NCBI GenBank assembly: GCA_030157785.1 | Contig: JAOAUC010000078.1 | Span: forward strand, 46,206-110,205 | Origin: Zoogloea oleivorans | GTDB lineage: Bacteria > Pseudomonadota > Gammaproteobacteria > Burkholderiales > Rhodocyclaceae | DNA length: 64,000 bases | Direction: 5' to 3' | In this document: positions 8,287 through 16,569 of the stretch, in pieces | Layout: each line of letters starts with the position of its first letter | Numbering within the stretch: the first letter of the stretch is position 1 | The notes under the pieces: generated by a model | Databases searched by the model: none | Told to the model about the DNA's origin: nothing | Seen by the model: the letters and a program-made list of their open reading frames with translations, nothing else | Made by a program: the position numbers and the translations under genes

Positions 8287-9521
8287 TTGGTCATGCCTTG
8301 CGGCACCTGCAGGCCACCCACCTTCGGCTTCTTCGGCGCGCGGATGCGGATCTTGTCGCCGTCCAGCGCGCCGGAGGCCGGCAGGATGGCCAGATCGCCT
8401 TCGGCGAGCCCCGTGAGGATCTCGACCTGACCGATGCCGGCCAGACCCACCGTCACGTCAGCCCGGCTGGCCAGGCCATCGCGGGCCACCAGCACCCACG
8501 GCTTGTTGCCGTCCAGTTCGCGCACCGCCTCGCTGGGCAGCACGAGGGTGGCGTCCTGGTGGCCAGTGACGGTTTCCACCGAGATGGTCATGTCGGGGCG
8601 CAGGACCACCGGCGGCTGGGCCACGCGGAAGCGGATCTCGACGGTGCCGCGCAGCGGGTCCACCGCCGGGGCGAGGTAGTAGAGCTCGGCGTCGAAGGGC
8701 TGCGCCGGGTAGGCATCGGCAACGCCGCGGGCCTTCTGGCCGACACGCAGGAGGCGCAGGTTTTTCTCGTCCACGGTGGCGTAGACGCGGGTTTCGCCGG
8801 CGTCGGCGAGTTCCAGCAGCACCTTGCCGGCGCTGGCCACATCGCCGGGCTCGGCCTTGCGGGTCAGCACGGTGCCGGCGGAGGGCGCGACGAGGGTCAG
8901 CTGCGCGGCGCGGGCTTTGGCATTGGTGAGCTGGGCGCGGGCCTGCTCGACGCGGGCCACGGCAGCCTGCCGCTCGGTACCGCCGGGCTTCTGGGCCGCC
9001 AGCTGGGCGCGGGCGGTGTCGGCAGCCGAGACGGCATTGGCGGCGTTGCGCAGTGCGTCGTCAGCCTTGGACTGGGCGTAGAAGCCCTTGGCCACCAGCT
9101 GGCGGGCGCGGTCGGCTTCGGCGCGGGCCACACCCAGGTTGGCTTCGGCCTGGGCGAGCTGCTGGGCGGCCACGGGCTGGCCGAGGGTGTCGATCTGGGT
9201 GAGCCGGGCATCGGCTTCGGCGAGCGCAGCAGCGGCCTGGCGGATCAGCGCGTCGGCATCGTCGGCGCGCAGGCGGGCCAGCAGCTGACCGGGCTGCACG
9301 CGGTCGCCCTCACGCACGGCCACTTCCAGCACCGTGGCGGCCAGCGGACTACCGATGGCAATGCGCGCCGGCGTGGCGATGCGCCCGGTGGCGACGACGG
9401 ACTGGGTGAGCGGCGCCTTGCGCACCGTGGCCACGTCCACTTCGCGGCCCTTCGGCCACAGCAGCGCAGCAGCCACCACACCGGCCGCAGCCAGCGCCAC
9501 TATCAGGGTGCGGCGCTTCAC
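8283..9521 (-). CDS. Periplasmic adaptor (membrane-fusion) protein, MacA/RND-like
   Basis: 412 residues. N-terminal membrane anchor (LIVALAAAGVVAAALLW), lipoyl half-motif (EVAVREGDRVQPGQLLARL), a long alpha-helical hairpin rich in Ala, Gln and Arg (about 90-200), the second lipoyl half (LTLVAPSAGTVLTRKAEPGD) and beta-barrel and membrane-proximal domains ending in a Lys/Pro-rich tail. It links an inner-membrane transporter to the outer membrane. The start overlaps the stop of the redoxin gene and its end overlaps the permease start, so the whole unit is translationally coupled. Confidence 0.92.
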   Translation of the reverse strand: MKRRTLIVALAAAGVVAAALLWPKGREVDVATVRKAPLTQSVVATGRIATPARIAIGSPLAATVLEVAVREGDRVQPGQLLARLRADDADALIRQAAAALAEADARLTQIDTLGQPVAAQQLAQAEANLGVARAEADRARQLVAKGFYAQSKADDALRNAANAVSAADTARAQLAAQKPGGTERQAAVARVEQARAQLTNAKARAAQLTLVAPSAGTVLTRKAEPGDVASAGKVLLELADAGETRVYATVDEKNLRLLRVGQKARGVADAYPAQPFDAELYYLAPAVDPLRGTVEIRFRVAQPPVVLRPDMTISVETVTGHQDATLVLPSEAVRELDGNKPWVLVARDGLASRADVTVGLAGIGQVEILTGLAEGDLAILPASGALDGDKIRIRAPKKPKVGGLQVPQGMTK

Positions 9522-10015
9522 GCCGGTTCAGCCAGCAGTTTTTCGAGGAGGGCGTGGAGCTTGGGAAAGTCCGGCTCGCCGAGATACTTCTGCACCACCC
9601 TGCCCTGCTTGTCGAGGAGGAAGGTGGTGGGCGTCAGGCGCACTTCCTGGAAGCCCTTGGCGATTTCACCGCTGGCATCCACCGCAACCTTGAAGGGCAG
9701 GCCGTTCTGGCGGGAGTAGTTGCGCACGTATTCGGGCGGGTCGTAGCTCATGGCCACCGCAATCGTGTCGAACCCCTTGGGCGCGAACTTGTTGTAGGTT
9801 TCCACCAGCTTCGGCATTTCGGCCACGCAGGTGGTGCAGGTGGTGGCCCAGAAGTTAACCAGCACGACCTTGCCCTTGAGGGCCGAAAGCTTGCCGGTCT
9901 GGCCGTCGAGAGTCGTGAAGCTGACGTCCGGCGCAGCCACCGGCGGGCTGCAAGCGTTAAGCAATGCAAGGAGCAGAACGGGCGCAAGGTAACGCGTGAT
10001 AGCCTTGAGAAACAT
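9518..10015 (-). CDS. TlpA/ResA-like thiol-disulfide lipoprotein
   Basis: 165 residues. The signal peptide ends in a lipobox (LALLNAC), so it should be lipid-anchored facing the periplasm. The thioredoxin fold shows the active site WATTCTTCVAEMP (Cys60 and Cys63) and the cis-Pro region RLTPTTFLLD. Such proteins reduce disulfides in apocytochromes or other exported proteins. The start at 10015 follows homology and the signal peptide; longer in-frame upstream sequence overlaps the divergent gene and is not used. First gene of the operon with the exporter genes, which is an unusual partner. Confidence 0.88.
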   Translation of the reverse strand: MFLKAITRYLAPVLLLALLNACSPPVAAPDVSFTTLDGQTGKLSALKGKVVLVNFWATTCTTCVAEMPKLVETYNKFAPKGFDTIAVAMSYDPPEYVRNYSRQNGLPFKVAVDASGEIAKGFQEVRLTPTTFLLDKQGRVVQKYLGEPDFPKLHALLEKLLAEPA

Positions 10016-10043
10016 TTTTTTGTAACCAAAAAGGGGGTTTGCC

Positions 10044-10727
10044 GTGACTGCGATTCTGAGAGCTTTGTTCCTGCTTGTCATCTGTTCCCAGGCTTGGGCC
10101 TTCGGCCTCGCCGATCTGACCGACAAGGACGCTTCCGGCGGCCTGAAGGAAGCGCTGGCGCAGGGCGCCGCCAAGGCCGTAGGACAACTGGGAGCCGACG
10201 GTGGTTTCATGAACAACCCGAAAGTGAAGATCGGCCTGCCCGAGAGCCTCGCCCCGATGGAAGGCATGCTGCGCACCATGGGCCGCGGCAAGGATCTCGA
10301 CAACCTCATCGCCACCATGAACAAGGCCGCCGAGCAGGCCGTGCCGAAGGCCAAGGGCCTGCTGGTGGAAGCGGTCAAGAAGATGAGCGTGGAAGACGCC
10401 AAGAAGATCCTGTCCGGCGGCGACGATGCCGGCACCCAGTACTTCAAGGAAAAAACCGCCGCCCAGCTCACCGAGTCCTTCCTGCCGACGGTAAAGGAAA
10501 GCACCGACAAGCTGGCCCTGTCGGCTCAGTACAACAAGCTCGCCGGCAAGGCCAGCCAGTTCGGCCTGGCCAAGGGTGACGAGCTGAAGGTCGAGAACTA
10601 CGTGACCAAGAAGGCCCTCGACGGCCTCTACCTGATGATCGCCGAAGAAGAAAAGGCCATCCGCAAAGACCCCGTCGGCGCCGCCACCGGGCTGGCGAAG
10701 AAGGCTTTCGGGGCGATCGGGCAGTAA
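10044..10727 (+). CDS. DUF4197 periplasmic protein
   Basis: 227 residues, GTG start at 10044 preceded by AAGGGGG. Cleavable signal peptide (ILRALFLLVICSQAWA), then an all-helical domain with the DUF4197 hallmarks LKEALAQGAAKAV, a KIGLPESL-type segment and TQYFKEKTAAQLTESFLP. Widespread in Gammaproteobacteria and Betaproteobacteria; function unknown, periplasmic. It is divergent from the redoxin operon with only 28 bp between starts, so the two promoters must overlap. Confidence 0.88.
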   Translation: MTAILRALFLLVICSQAWAFGLADLTDKDASGGLKEALAQGAAKAVGQLGADGGFMNNPKVKIGLPESLAPMEGMLRTMGRGKDLDNLIATMNKAAEQAVPKAKGLLVEAVKKMSVEDAKKILSGGDDAGTQYFKEKTAAQLTESFLPTVKESTDKLALSAQYNKLAGKASQFGLAKGDELKVENYVTKKALDGLYLMIAEEEKAIRKDPVGAATGLAKKAFGAIGQ

Positions 10728-10744
10728 GGCGAGTCCCTGCGGAA

Positions 10745-10798
10745 CTCCTCGGTGGGCGGACGACTCTCTGCGTTAACAGGCGCCCGCCCACCGAGGAG
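10745..10798 (+). promoter_or_regulatory. Long hairpin sequestering the gdhA ribosome binding site
   Basis: CTCCTCGGTGGGCGG (10745-10759) is the exact reverse complement of CCGCCCACCGAGGAG (10784-10798): a 15-bp perfect stem with a 24-nt loop. The 3' arm contains GAGGAG, the Shine-Dalgarno of the glutamate dehydrogenase whose ATG is at 10806. There is no T run after the stem, so it is not a standard terminator; translational control is the natural inference. Confidence 0.7.
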
Positions 10799-10805
10799 AA
10801 ACAAC

Positions 10806-12092
10806 ATGAACAACGTCTCCCACATCCCGTCCTACCTGTCGGCCGAGCACCTCGGCCCGTGGGAGACCTTCCTGGTCCAGATCGACCGGGTCGAGCCACA
10901 CCTGAGCCCCGAGCTGCGCCCGCTGACCCCCATCCTCACCCGCCCCATGCGGGCGCTGATCGTCAATGTGCCGATCCGCCTCGACAACGGCGAGATGGCG
11001 CACTTCGAGGGCTACCGGGTGCATCACAACCTGGCCCGCGGGCCGGGCAAGGGCGGCATCCGCTACCACCCGGACGTAACCCTGTCCGAAGTCATGGCCC
11101 TGTCGGCGTGGATGACGGTAAAGAACGCGGTGGTGAATGTGCCCTTCGGCGGGGCCAAGGGCGGCGTGCGGGTCGATCCCAAACAGCTCTCGCCGGGCGA
11201 ACTGGAGCGCCTGACTCGCCGCTACACCAGCGAGATCCACATGCTGCTGGGGCAGGACAAGGATATTCCGGCACCGGATATCAACACCAACGAGCAGACC
11301 ATGGCCTGGATGATGGACACCTACTCGATGAACGAGGGGCGCACGTCCATGGGCGTAGTCACCGGCAAGCCGATCAGCCTGGGCGGCAGCCTCGGTCGCA
11401 AGGATGCCACCGGGCGCGGCGTATTCGTCACCACGGTTGAGGCCGCCAGGCACATCGGCATGAACATCGCCGACGCCAAGGTGGCGGTACAGGGCTTCGG
11501 CAACGTGGGCGAAGCGGCGGCCCGACTGTTTGCCGATGCGGGAGCCCGGGTCGTCGCGCTGCAGGACAGCAGCGGCGCCATCACCAACCCGGCCGGCCTC
11601 GACGTACACGCCGTCAAGGCCTGGCGCCAGCAACACGGCACCCTCCTCGGCGCACTCGGCACCGAGGCCATCACCACTGACAGCTTCTGGGGCGTGGACG
11701 CCGACATTCTTATCGTTGCCGCCATGGAAAACCAGATCACCGCCGCCAACGCCGGCCTGATCCGCGCCCGCCTCATCTGTGAGGGCGCCAACGGCCCGAC
11801 CACCCCGGAAGCCGACCTGATCCTGCAGGAACGCGGCATCACCGTGATCCCCGACGTGCTCGCCAACGCCGGCGGGGTAACGGTGAGTTACTTCGAGTGG
11901 GTGCAGGACATCAGCGCCTTCTTCTGGACCGAAGACGAGATCAACGCCCGCCTCGACCGCATCATGCGGGAAGCCTTTGCCGCCGTATGGGACGCGGCAA
12001 GGGCAAAAGGCATCGTGATGCGCACCGCCGCCTTTGTGCTGGGCTGCGAACGTGTGCTGCTGGCGCACAAGGTTCGCGGGCTCTACCCCTAG
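10806..12092 (+). CDS. gdhA: Glutamate dehydrogenase (Glu/Leu/Phe/Val dehydrogenase family)
   Basis: 428 residues, the size of hexameric glutamate dehydrogenases. It interconverts glutamate with 2-oxoglutarate and ammonium using NAD(P). Substrate domain: [15 protein letters not shown] with the catalytic Lys region [11 protein letters not shown] upstream; dinucleotide domain: [16 protein letters not shown] long in-frame extension to 10752 is rejected because it runs through the hairpin and GAGGAG lies 7 nt before the ATG at 10806. Coenzyme preference cannot be read safely. Expression is likely modulated by the hairpin at 10745-10798. Confidence 0.95.
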   Translation: MNNVSHIPSYLSAEHLGPWETFLVQIDRVEPHLSPELRPLTPILTRPMRALIVNVPIRLDNGEMAHFEGYRVHHNLARGPGKGGIRYHPDVTLSEVMALSAWMTVKNAVVNVPFGGAKGGVRVDPKQLSPGELERLTRRYTSEIHMLLGQDKDIPAPDINTNEQTMAWMMDTYSMNEGRTSMGVVTGKPISLGGSLGRKDATGRGVFVTTVEAARHIGMNIADAKVAVQGFGNVGEAAARLFADAGARVVALQDSSGAITNPAGLDVHAVKAWRQQHGTLLGALGTEAITTDSFWGVDADILIVAAMENQITAANAGLIRARLICEGANGPTTPEADLILQERGITVIPDVLANAGGVTVSYFEWVQDISAFFWTEDEINARLDRIMREAFAAVWDAARAKGIVMRTAAFVLGCERVLLAHKVRGLYP

Positions 12093-12099
12093 GGGAAAA

Positions 12100-12480
12100 T
12101 CAGCGCCGCGAGGGCCGGCTGTCGCGCCATACCTCTTCGCCTTCGGTGTGATTGATGCGTACGTGCGGGCATTCGCGATCGCGGGTTCCCCCCCCATGGA
12201 CTCCACCATCGGGCGCACACAGATAAACCCCTTCGGCGGTGTACAGCCGGTTGTACTGGTCGCAGCACGCTGCCCGTACGTAGAAATAGGGCCGGCCGAG
12301 GATGACAAACTTCTTGATCGTCCGGGGGTGGGAGTCAGGCGGCTCCGCCAATATCTTCGCAGCGATCATCTGGATGACGGCGGCGTCGGGCGACGCGTCC
12401 ACGGGTTCGGCACCGGCATGGGCGGGCAACAGGACTGAGGCAGCGAGGATAAGCACACGCAGGGACGGCTTGGGGGTCAT
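12100..12480 (-). CDS. Secreted Cys-rich protein, DUF6970-like
   Basis: 126 residues: signal peptide (RVLILAASVLLPAHAGA) then a small domain with VRAACCDQYNRLYTAEG, YLCAPDGGVHGGG and a further Cys (RECPHV). The CCDQ..LY....G...CAPDGG pattern resembles DUF6970-type periplasmic proteins, from memory and not checked. Start at 12480 fits the signal peptide and a GGAG 9-10 nt upstream; the longer in-frame start at 12594 would overlap the tetR-like gene. Function unknown. It converges on gdhA with a 7-bp gap. Confidence 0.65.
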   Translation of the reverse strand: MTPKPSLRVLILAASVLLPAHAGAEPVDASPDAAVIQMIAAKILAEPPDSHPRTIKKFVILGRPYFYVRAACCDQYNRLYTAEGVYLCAPDGGVHGGGTRDRECPHVRINHTEGEEVWRDSRPSRR

Positions 12481-12526
12481 GGGATTCTGCTCCGCGGGAT
12501 CGCCCGCATCAGGGTTCAGGTGAAAA

Positions 12527-13114
12527 TCATGTCGCCAGCTTAAGGCCAAGCAGCCGCCTTCCCATGCACCACGCCCGTTCTGCGGCCTTTGCATCGCCGC
12601 TCACCAGCGCCACGCCAATCGCCCCATCGAGCAACAGATTGAACTCGGCCGCCAGCGCGGCCGCGTTTCCCTGCGCCACCAGCGGCGCCAGCAGGCCGGC
12701 GAGGTAACGTTCCAGGGCCTGCTTGTGCTCCCGGGCGAGCATCTGCAGTTCGGCCACCTCGCCATGGAATTCGGCCGCTGCATTATTGAACATGCAGCCG
12801 GCAAAGCCCGGTTCCTCGAACCACTGGCGATGCCAGGTGAACACCGCTTCGAGACGGGCGAGGGGCTCCTCGTGCGGGTCTACGAAGGCTTCGAGGCTGG
12901 CCCGGAATCGGCGATCGCGTTCGCGGAGCACTTCGGCAATCAGGGCGTTCTTGGACGGGAAGTGGGTGTACAGGGTTTGCTTGGCAATGCCGGCGGTGGC
13001 AATGACGGTGTCGATACCTACCGCGTGATAGCCACCGGCAGCGAAGAGGCGCAGGGCGGTGTCGATGAGCTGGTCACGCTTGGTGGCGCGGGGAATTCTG
13101 GCGAGGGCGGTCAT
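12527..13114 (-). CDS. TetR/AcrR-family repressor
   Basis: 195 residues. The N-terminal helix-turn-helix is canonical: LIDTALRLFAAGGYHAVGIDTV, then IAKQTLYTHFPSKNALIAEVL. The C-terminal ligand domain (60-195) resembles the YcdC/Tet-C group with FEEPGFAGCMFNNAAAEF. Divergent from the HPP membrane protein gene, with a 10-bp palindrome between them, so it most likely represses that gene and itself. Ligand unknown. Confidence 0.92.
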   Translation of the reverse strand: MTALARIPRATKRDQLIDTALRLFAAGGYHAVGIDTVIATAGIAKQTLYTHFPSKNALIAEVLRERDRRFRASLEAFVDPHEEPLARLEAVFTWHRQWFEEPGFAGCMFNNAAAEFHGEVAELQMLAREHKQALERYLAGLLAPLVAQGNAAALAAEFNLLLDGAIGVALVSGDAKAAERAWCMGRRLLGLKLAT

Positions 13115-13146
13115 GGGGCGGAGCGTAGCGGGTTTGGTGATAGTGT

Positions 13147-13156
13147 ACAGATCTGT
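13147..13156. promoter_or_regulatory. Candidate operator for the TetR-type repressor
   Basis: ACAGATCTGT is a perfect palindrome in the 62-bp divergent intergenic region, 33 bp from the repressor start and 21 bp from the HPP gene start. Imperfect symmetry continues outward (TAG on the left, CTA on the right). Position is typical of TetR autoregulation; binding is inferred. Confidence 0.45.
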
Positions 13157-13176
13157 CTATTTTTGGAGATCCTGCC

Positions 13177-13686
13177 ATGTCAGCTTTTCTTTCCCGTCTG
13201 CGCGGTGACGGGGCCGCGATTCCTCCCGCACCGCCGCTCCGTACAATTGCCCTGGCCGGACTGGGCGGTTTTCTGGCGATTGCCGTCGTCGCCGGGCTGG
13301 CCGAAGGCAGCTCGCTGGCGCTGCTGCTGGGCTCCTTCGGGGCGTCCTGCGTGCTGGTCTTCGGCTTTCCGGACGTTCCCTTCTCGCAACCGCGCAACGT
13401 GGTGTTCGGGCACGTGCTGAGCAGTGTCGTCGGGCTGGCCTGCCTCACGGCCTTCGGGCCCCACTGGTGGGCGGCCGGGCTGGCCGTGGCACTGGCGATC
13501 ATGGTCATGATGGCGCTGCGCTGCGTGCATCCGCCGGCCGGCTCGAACCCGGTGATCGTCTTCCTGACCGCGCCGGGCTGGGGCTTTGTGCTGACGCCGA
13601 CACTGGCCGGCGCGCTGCTGCTGGTGGCGGTAGCACTGGTTTACAACAACCTGGGGCGAGCCGGGCGCTACCCGAAGTACTGGTAG
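13177..13686 (+). CDS. HPP-family integral membrane protein
   Basis: 169 residues with four hydrophobic helices and the family signature RCVHPPAGSNPVIVFL around residue 115-130. GGAGAT lies 7 nt upstream of the ATG. HPP proteins are small four-helix membrane proteins; plant chloroplast members have been linked to nitrite transport, but bacterial substrates are not established. Divergent from a TetR repressor, so probably inducible. Confidence 0.9.
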   Translation: MSAFLSRLRGDGAAIPPAPPLRTIALAGLGGFLAIAVVAGLAEGSSLALLLGSFGASCVLVFGFPDVPFSQPRNVVFGHVLSSVVGLACLTAFGPHWWAAGLAVALAIMVMMALRCVHPPAGSNPVIVFLTAPGWGFVLTPTLAGALLLVAVALVYNNLGRAGRYPKYW

Positions 13687-13695
13687 CGTAATACC

Positions 13696-13711
13696 CCTGC
13701 CACGCGGCAGG
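13696..13711 (+). terminator. Short hairpin after the HPP gene
   Basis: CCTGCC ACGC GGCAGG forms a 6-bp stem 10 bp after the stop, followed by GTTTA only. A weak intrinsic terminator at best. Confidence 0.35.
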
Positions 13712-13748
13712 TTTAGGCTCGCAGGTCCGACATACTGCGTGCCCGCCT

Positions 13749-14765
13749 GTGAATCCCAGCGACGCCTCCTATGGCTCCGACCGTTCGGGGCTGATTTCCG
13801 GTTTCCTGTTCCGCCCCGGGCGGGCCGGCGAGCCCCTGAACACCGCCGGCGCCGTGCGCTGGCTGAAGAGCGAGGAGGCGGCCACCGAGGGCGCCTTCGC
13901 ATGGCTGCATTTCAATCTGGCCAATGCCTCCACCGAGCGCTGGCTGCGCGATCATCTGGGCGAAGTGGACGCCTTTTTCGACGCGCTGCACGAGGGCTCA
14001 CGCTCGACACGCATCGAGTTTGCCCATGACGCGCTGATCGCGGTGGTGAACGACGTGCTCTACGAGTTCGACTTCGAGCCCTCGCAGATCGCCACCCTGT
14101 GGATGTGCGTGGATGAGCGCACGGTGGTGACCACCCGCCTGCAGCCCCTGCGCTCCATCGACCGCCTGCGCGCCGCGGTGAAGGGCGGCGAACCCTTCGA
14201 GACGCCGGTGGCCCTGCTCACCCACCTGCTGCGCGACCAGGCCGATGTGCTGGTGCAGATCGTGCGCGCCGCCACCGGGCGGGTGGACGAGGTGGAAGAC
14301 ACCCTGCTGGCCGAACGCGTGCAGCGCAGCCGGGCCAATCTGGGCGCCCTGCGCCGCGTGCTGGTGCGCCTGCGCCGCCTGCTCGCCCCGGAGCCGGGCG
14401 CACTGTTCCGCCTGCTCAACCAGCCGCCGGCCTGGGTGGCACCGGACGACGTGCAGGAACTGCGCCACTCGACGGAGGAATTCTCGGCCGTGCTGGCCGA
14501 CATGACGGCGCTGCAGGAACGCATCAAGCTGCTGCAGGAAGAAATCGCTGCGCGGGTGACAGAGGAAACCAACCGCAGCGTCTATGTGCTGACGATGGTC
14601 ACCGTACTGGCCCTGCCGATCAACATGATCGCCGGCCTGCTGGGCATGAACGTGGGCGGCATCCCGCTGGCCGAACACCACGAAGGCTTCTGGATCGTCG
14701 TCGCGATCATCGCCAGTTTTACGGTGGTGGCGGCCCGACTGGCGTTTCGGCGGCGCGAGGACTGA
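13749..14765 (+). CDS. zntB: CorA/ZntB-family divalent cation transporter
   Basis: 338 residues, GTG start at 13749. Long soluble N-terminal domain (1-275), with a helical stalk from about 165, and two C-terminal transmembrane helices; the pore motif GMN is at residues 299-301 (LLGMNVGGIPL), and the polar loop AEHHEGFW replaces the MPEL-type loop, as in ZntB rather than CorA. ZntB transports zinc. No operon partner; a promoter for the next gene begins just after its stop. Confidence 0.85.
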   Translation: MNPSDASYGSDRSGLISGFLFRPGRAGEPLNTAGAVRWLKSEEAATEGAFAWLHFNLANASTERWLRDHLGEVDAFFDALHEGSRSTRIEFAHDALIAVVNDVLYEFDFEPSQIATLWMCVDERTVVTTRLQPLRSIDRLRAAVKGGEPFETPVALLTHLLRDQADVLVQIVRAATGRVDEVEDTLLAERVQRSRANLGALRRVLVRLRRLLAPEPGALFRLLNQPPAWVAPDDVQELRHSTEEFSAVLADMTALQERIKLLQEEIAARVTEETNRSVYVLTMVTVLALPINMIAGLLGMNVGGIPLAEHHEGFWIVVAIIASFTVVAARLAFRRRED

Positions 14766-14780
14766 CCCAAAAAAACCAGT

Positions 14781-14809
14781 TTGACTATCTCCGGGTGCTT
14801 GACAATACT
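14781..14809 (+). promoter_or_regulatory. Candidate sigma-70 promoter
   Basis: TTGACT (14781-14786), 17-bp spacer, AATACT (14804-14809), about 40 bp before the start of the amidase-like gene. A second TTGACA lies at 14799-14804 but has no good -10 at normal spacing. Confidence 0.4.
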
Positions 14810-14850
14810 CAATCCATGCCTTTGCACTATCAATCATGGAGACCGCGAAG

Positions 14851-15396
14851 ATGAGCACGCCAGCCTGCAGCCTGACCACCAACATCACCAGCACGCTGCT
14901 GGACAGCTACCTGGGCAAGAACATCTCGGAGATCTGTCCACACGGCTTTGACGATGCAGACCTGAACCACTGCGCCCACTTCGTCTGCCATGTCATGAAT
15001 GTGTCCGCGGGAAGCGTGACCTGCAGAAGCATGTCGTCCGACAAGATCGCCGACCGGATTGGCGTATGCATCCGCGTCCATGAACTGTTTGCCGCCTGTC
15101 CGGAGGTTGGCCTTTATGACAGTGCGACAGCCGACCAACTGGTCAACGGCGTGTTCGCCTTCGTTACGGCCACCAACGCCGTCAACCTCAAGGGAAAGAG
15201 CATGACAAACATCCCGAAAAAACACGTAGGAATTGCCCTGAACGGTACGATCTGGCACTACAGCAACACCAGCGACAAAGTGGTCACCACGACACCCGAC
15301 ATCTTCCGCAAACACTACAAGAGCCAGACCAACGGGCTTTATTTCGGCACCTTCCCCGCCAGTGCGATCCCCTCGTCCTTTGGTTGCGGGCGCTGA
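14851..15396 (+). CDS. Putative papain-fold (NlpC/P60-like) amidase or peptidase
   Basis: 181 residues from the ATG at 14851, chosen because GGAG lies upstream; an ATG at 14836 is also in frame. No signal peptide. LNHCAHFVCHVM near residue 50 resembles the nucleophilic Cys segment of NlpC/P60 or CHAP-type amidases, and KHVGIALNGTIWHYSN near residue 140 resembles their catalytic His strand. The cytosolic-looking sequence with a cell-wall-hydrolase-like core, followed one base later by a small exported protein, resembles amidase effector/immunity pairs, but no secretion genes are nearby. Family assignment is by eye and uncertain. Confidence 0.55.
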   Translation: MSTPACSLTTNITSTLLDSYLGKNISEICPHGFDDADLNHCAHFVCHVMNVSAGSVTCRSMSSDKIADRIGVCIRVHELFAACPEVGLYDSATADQLVNGVFAFVTATNAVNLKGKSMTNIPKKHVGIALNGTIWHYSNTSDKVVTTTPDIFRKHYKSQTNGLYFGTFPASAIPSSFGCGR

Positions 15397-15397
15397 C

Positions 15398-15820
15398 ATG
15401 CGCCCTCAACCGCGCCGCGTACTGCTGGTTTTCCTGGGGAGTCTGGCTTGTCTGGCCGCCTCGCCATCCCGCGCCGGCGGAACGCCAACGGAAGGCGGAC
15501 AGGCCGAAATGTACCGGGTTATCCAGGCGGCTCTGCAACTCCGCGACGTCCCCCTTCGCATTCATCCCACCTGCGCCAAAGCCGCTCCGCTATTGCCGGC
15601 ACGGACAATCGGCGACTATCTCGGGGGCTTTCTTGCCGCGATGGGTGACGGCCAGAACCGGGTCAGTGCCGACTGCAAGCCCGGGCCGGGGCTTCGCCGT
15701 TGCGAACTGTGGCTGAAACACGCCGACGAAGAGGATGAATGGGCCTGGGGCATTGCCTTCCAGCTTGACGCCCGCGGCCGTCCCAGGCCGTCGAGCGTAC
15801 AGTGCCTGGGCGCCGGCTGA
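15398..15820 (+). CDS. Small exported protein downstream of the amidase-like gene
   Basis: 140 residues. Signal peptide (RVLLVFLGSLACLAASPSRAGG), then a compact mature domain with cysteines at HPTCAKA, SADCKPG, RRCELW and SVQCLG, probably two disulfides in the periplasm. The ATG is 1 nt after the previous stop, so the two are coupled. I recognise no family. If the upstream protein is a periplasm-acting amidase this would be the position of its immunity protein; alternatively both are housekeeping proteins of unknown role. Confidence 0.6.
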   Translation: MRPQPRRVLLVFLGSLACLAASPSRAGGTPTEGGQAEMYRVIQAALQLRDVPLRIHPTCAKAAPLLPARTIGDYLGGFLAAMGDGQNRVSADCKPGPGLRRCELWLKHADEEDEWAWGIAFQLDARGRPRPSSVQCLGAG

Positions 15821-15828
15821 CAGCCGGC

Positions 15829-16569
15829 TCAGCGGCGGATCTGCGGGTACTTGGGGAGGTTCTTGGTCATCAGCTTCCAGGCCACGCCGAACACGTCGTC
15901 CCCCCGCGACACGGCCTTGCGCGGCAGGGTAAGGAGGTCGTCCTCGGGCGTGGCGGCGGCGCGCACGCAGGTGGTGCCGGTGACATAGCCGGCCGCAGCG
16001 GCGGCCTTTACAGCGCGAATGTCGTGGCTGCCATACGGGTAGCAAAAGTGATCGACGCTCTTGCCCAGAATGTCTTCCAGCGCGGCCTTGCTGTCCCGCG
16101 CTTCGGCAAGGATGCGGGCGTCGTCGGCCTGGGCGAGGCGCGGATGGGTGACCGTGTGGGAGCCAACGGTGAAGCCGAGATCCTGCACGGCCCGCAACTG
16201 GGCGGCGTTCATCAGCGACGCGGGCTCGAGGCCGTCCGGGGCGACCCACGACGAAGTCTTGCCGACCAGACCGCTGACCGCATACACCGTGGCCGGGTAG
16301 CCGTGGGCCTTGAGCACCGGCGCGGCGTTTTCAAGGAAATCCACGTAAGCGTCGTCGAAGGTGAGCACCAGCGGGCGCGGTGGCAGGGGCACTTCGCCCC
16401 GCAGGCCGGCGGCGGCCTCGTCGAGGCTGATGACCCGGTAACCGAGGACTTTGAACAGTTTCATCTGCGCCCGGAAGCGCGGCAGATGGCAGTACAGCGC
16501 ACCATGCGCCTTGACCCGGCCGGGAAAATCGCCGACCCGGTGGTACATCAGAATCTGGACCTGCTTCAT
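15829..16569 (-). CDS. Polysaccharide deacetylase (CE4, NodB homology)
   Basis: 246 residues. The CE4 motifs are visible: LVLTFDDAYVDF (catalytic Asp and metal Asp, about residue 70) and GSHTVTHPRLAQ (metal-binding His pair, about 137-141), followed by FCYPYGSHD. No signal peptide, so it probably acts on a lipid-linked saccharide on the cytoplasmic side or is a membrane-associated enzyme. Last gene of the minus-strand glycan operon; its ATG overlaps the stop of the glycosyltransferase upstream. Confidence 0.9.
   Translation of the reverse strand: MKQVQILMYHRVGDFPGRVKAHGALYCHLPRFRAQMKLFKVLGYRVISLDEAAAGLRGEVPLPPRPLVLTFDDAYVDFLENAAPVLKAHGYPATVYAVSGLVGKTSSWVAPDGLEPASLMNAAQLRAVQDLGFTVGSHTVTHPRLAQADDARILAEARDSKAALEDILGKSVDHFCYPYGSHDIRAVKAAAAAGYVTGTTCVRAAATPEDDLLTLPRKAVSRGDDVFGVAWKLMTKNLPKYPQIRR

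Noticed and set aside
10773..12308. A 511-codon minus-strand frame opposite glutamate dehydrogenase
   Set aside because: Shadow of a conserved enzyme on the other strand; runs through the hairpin.
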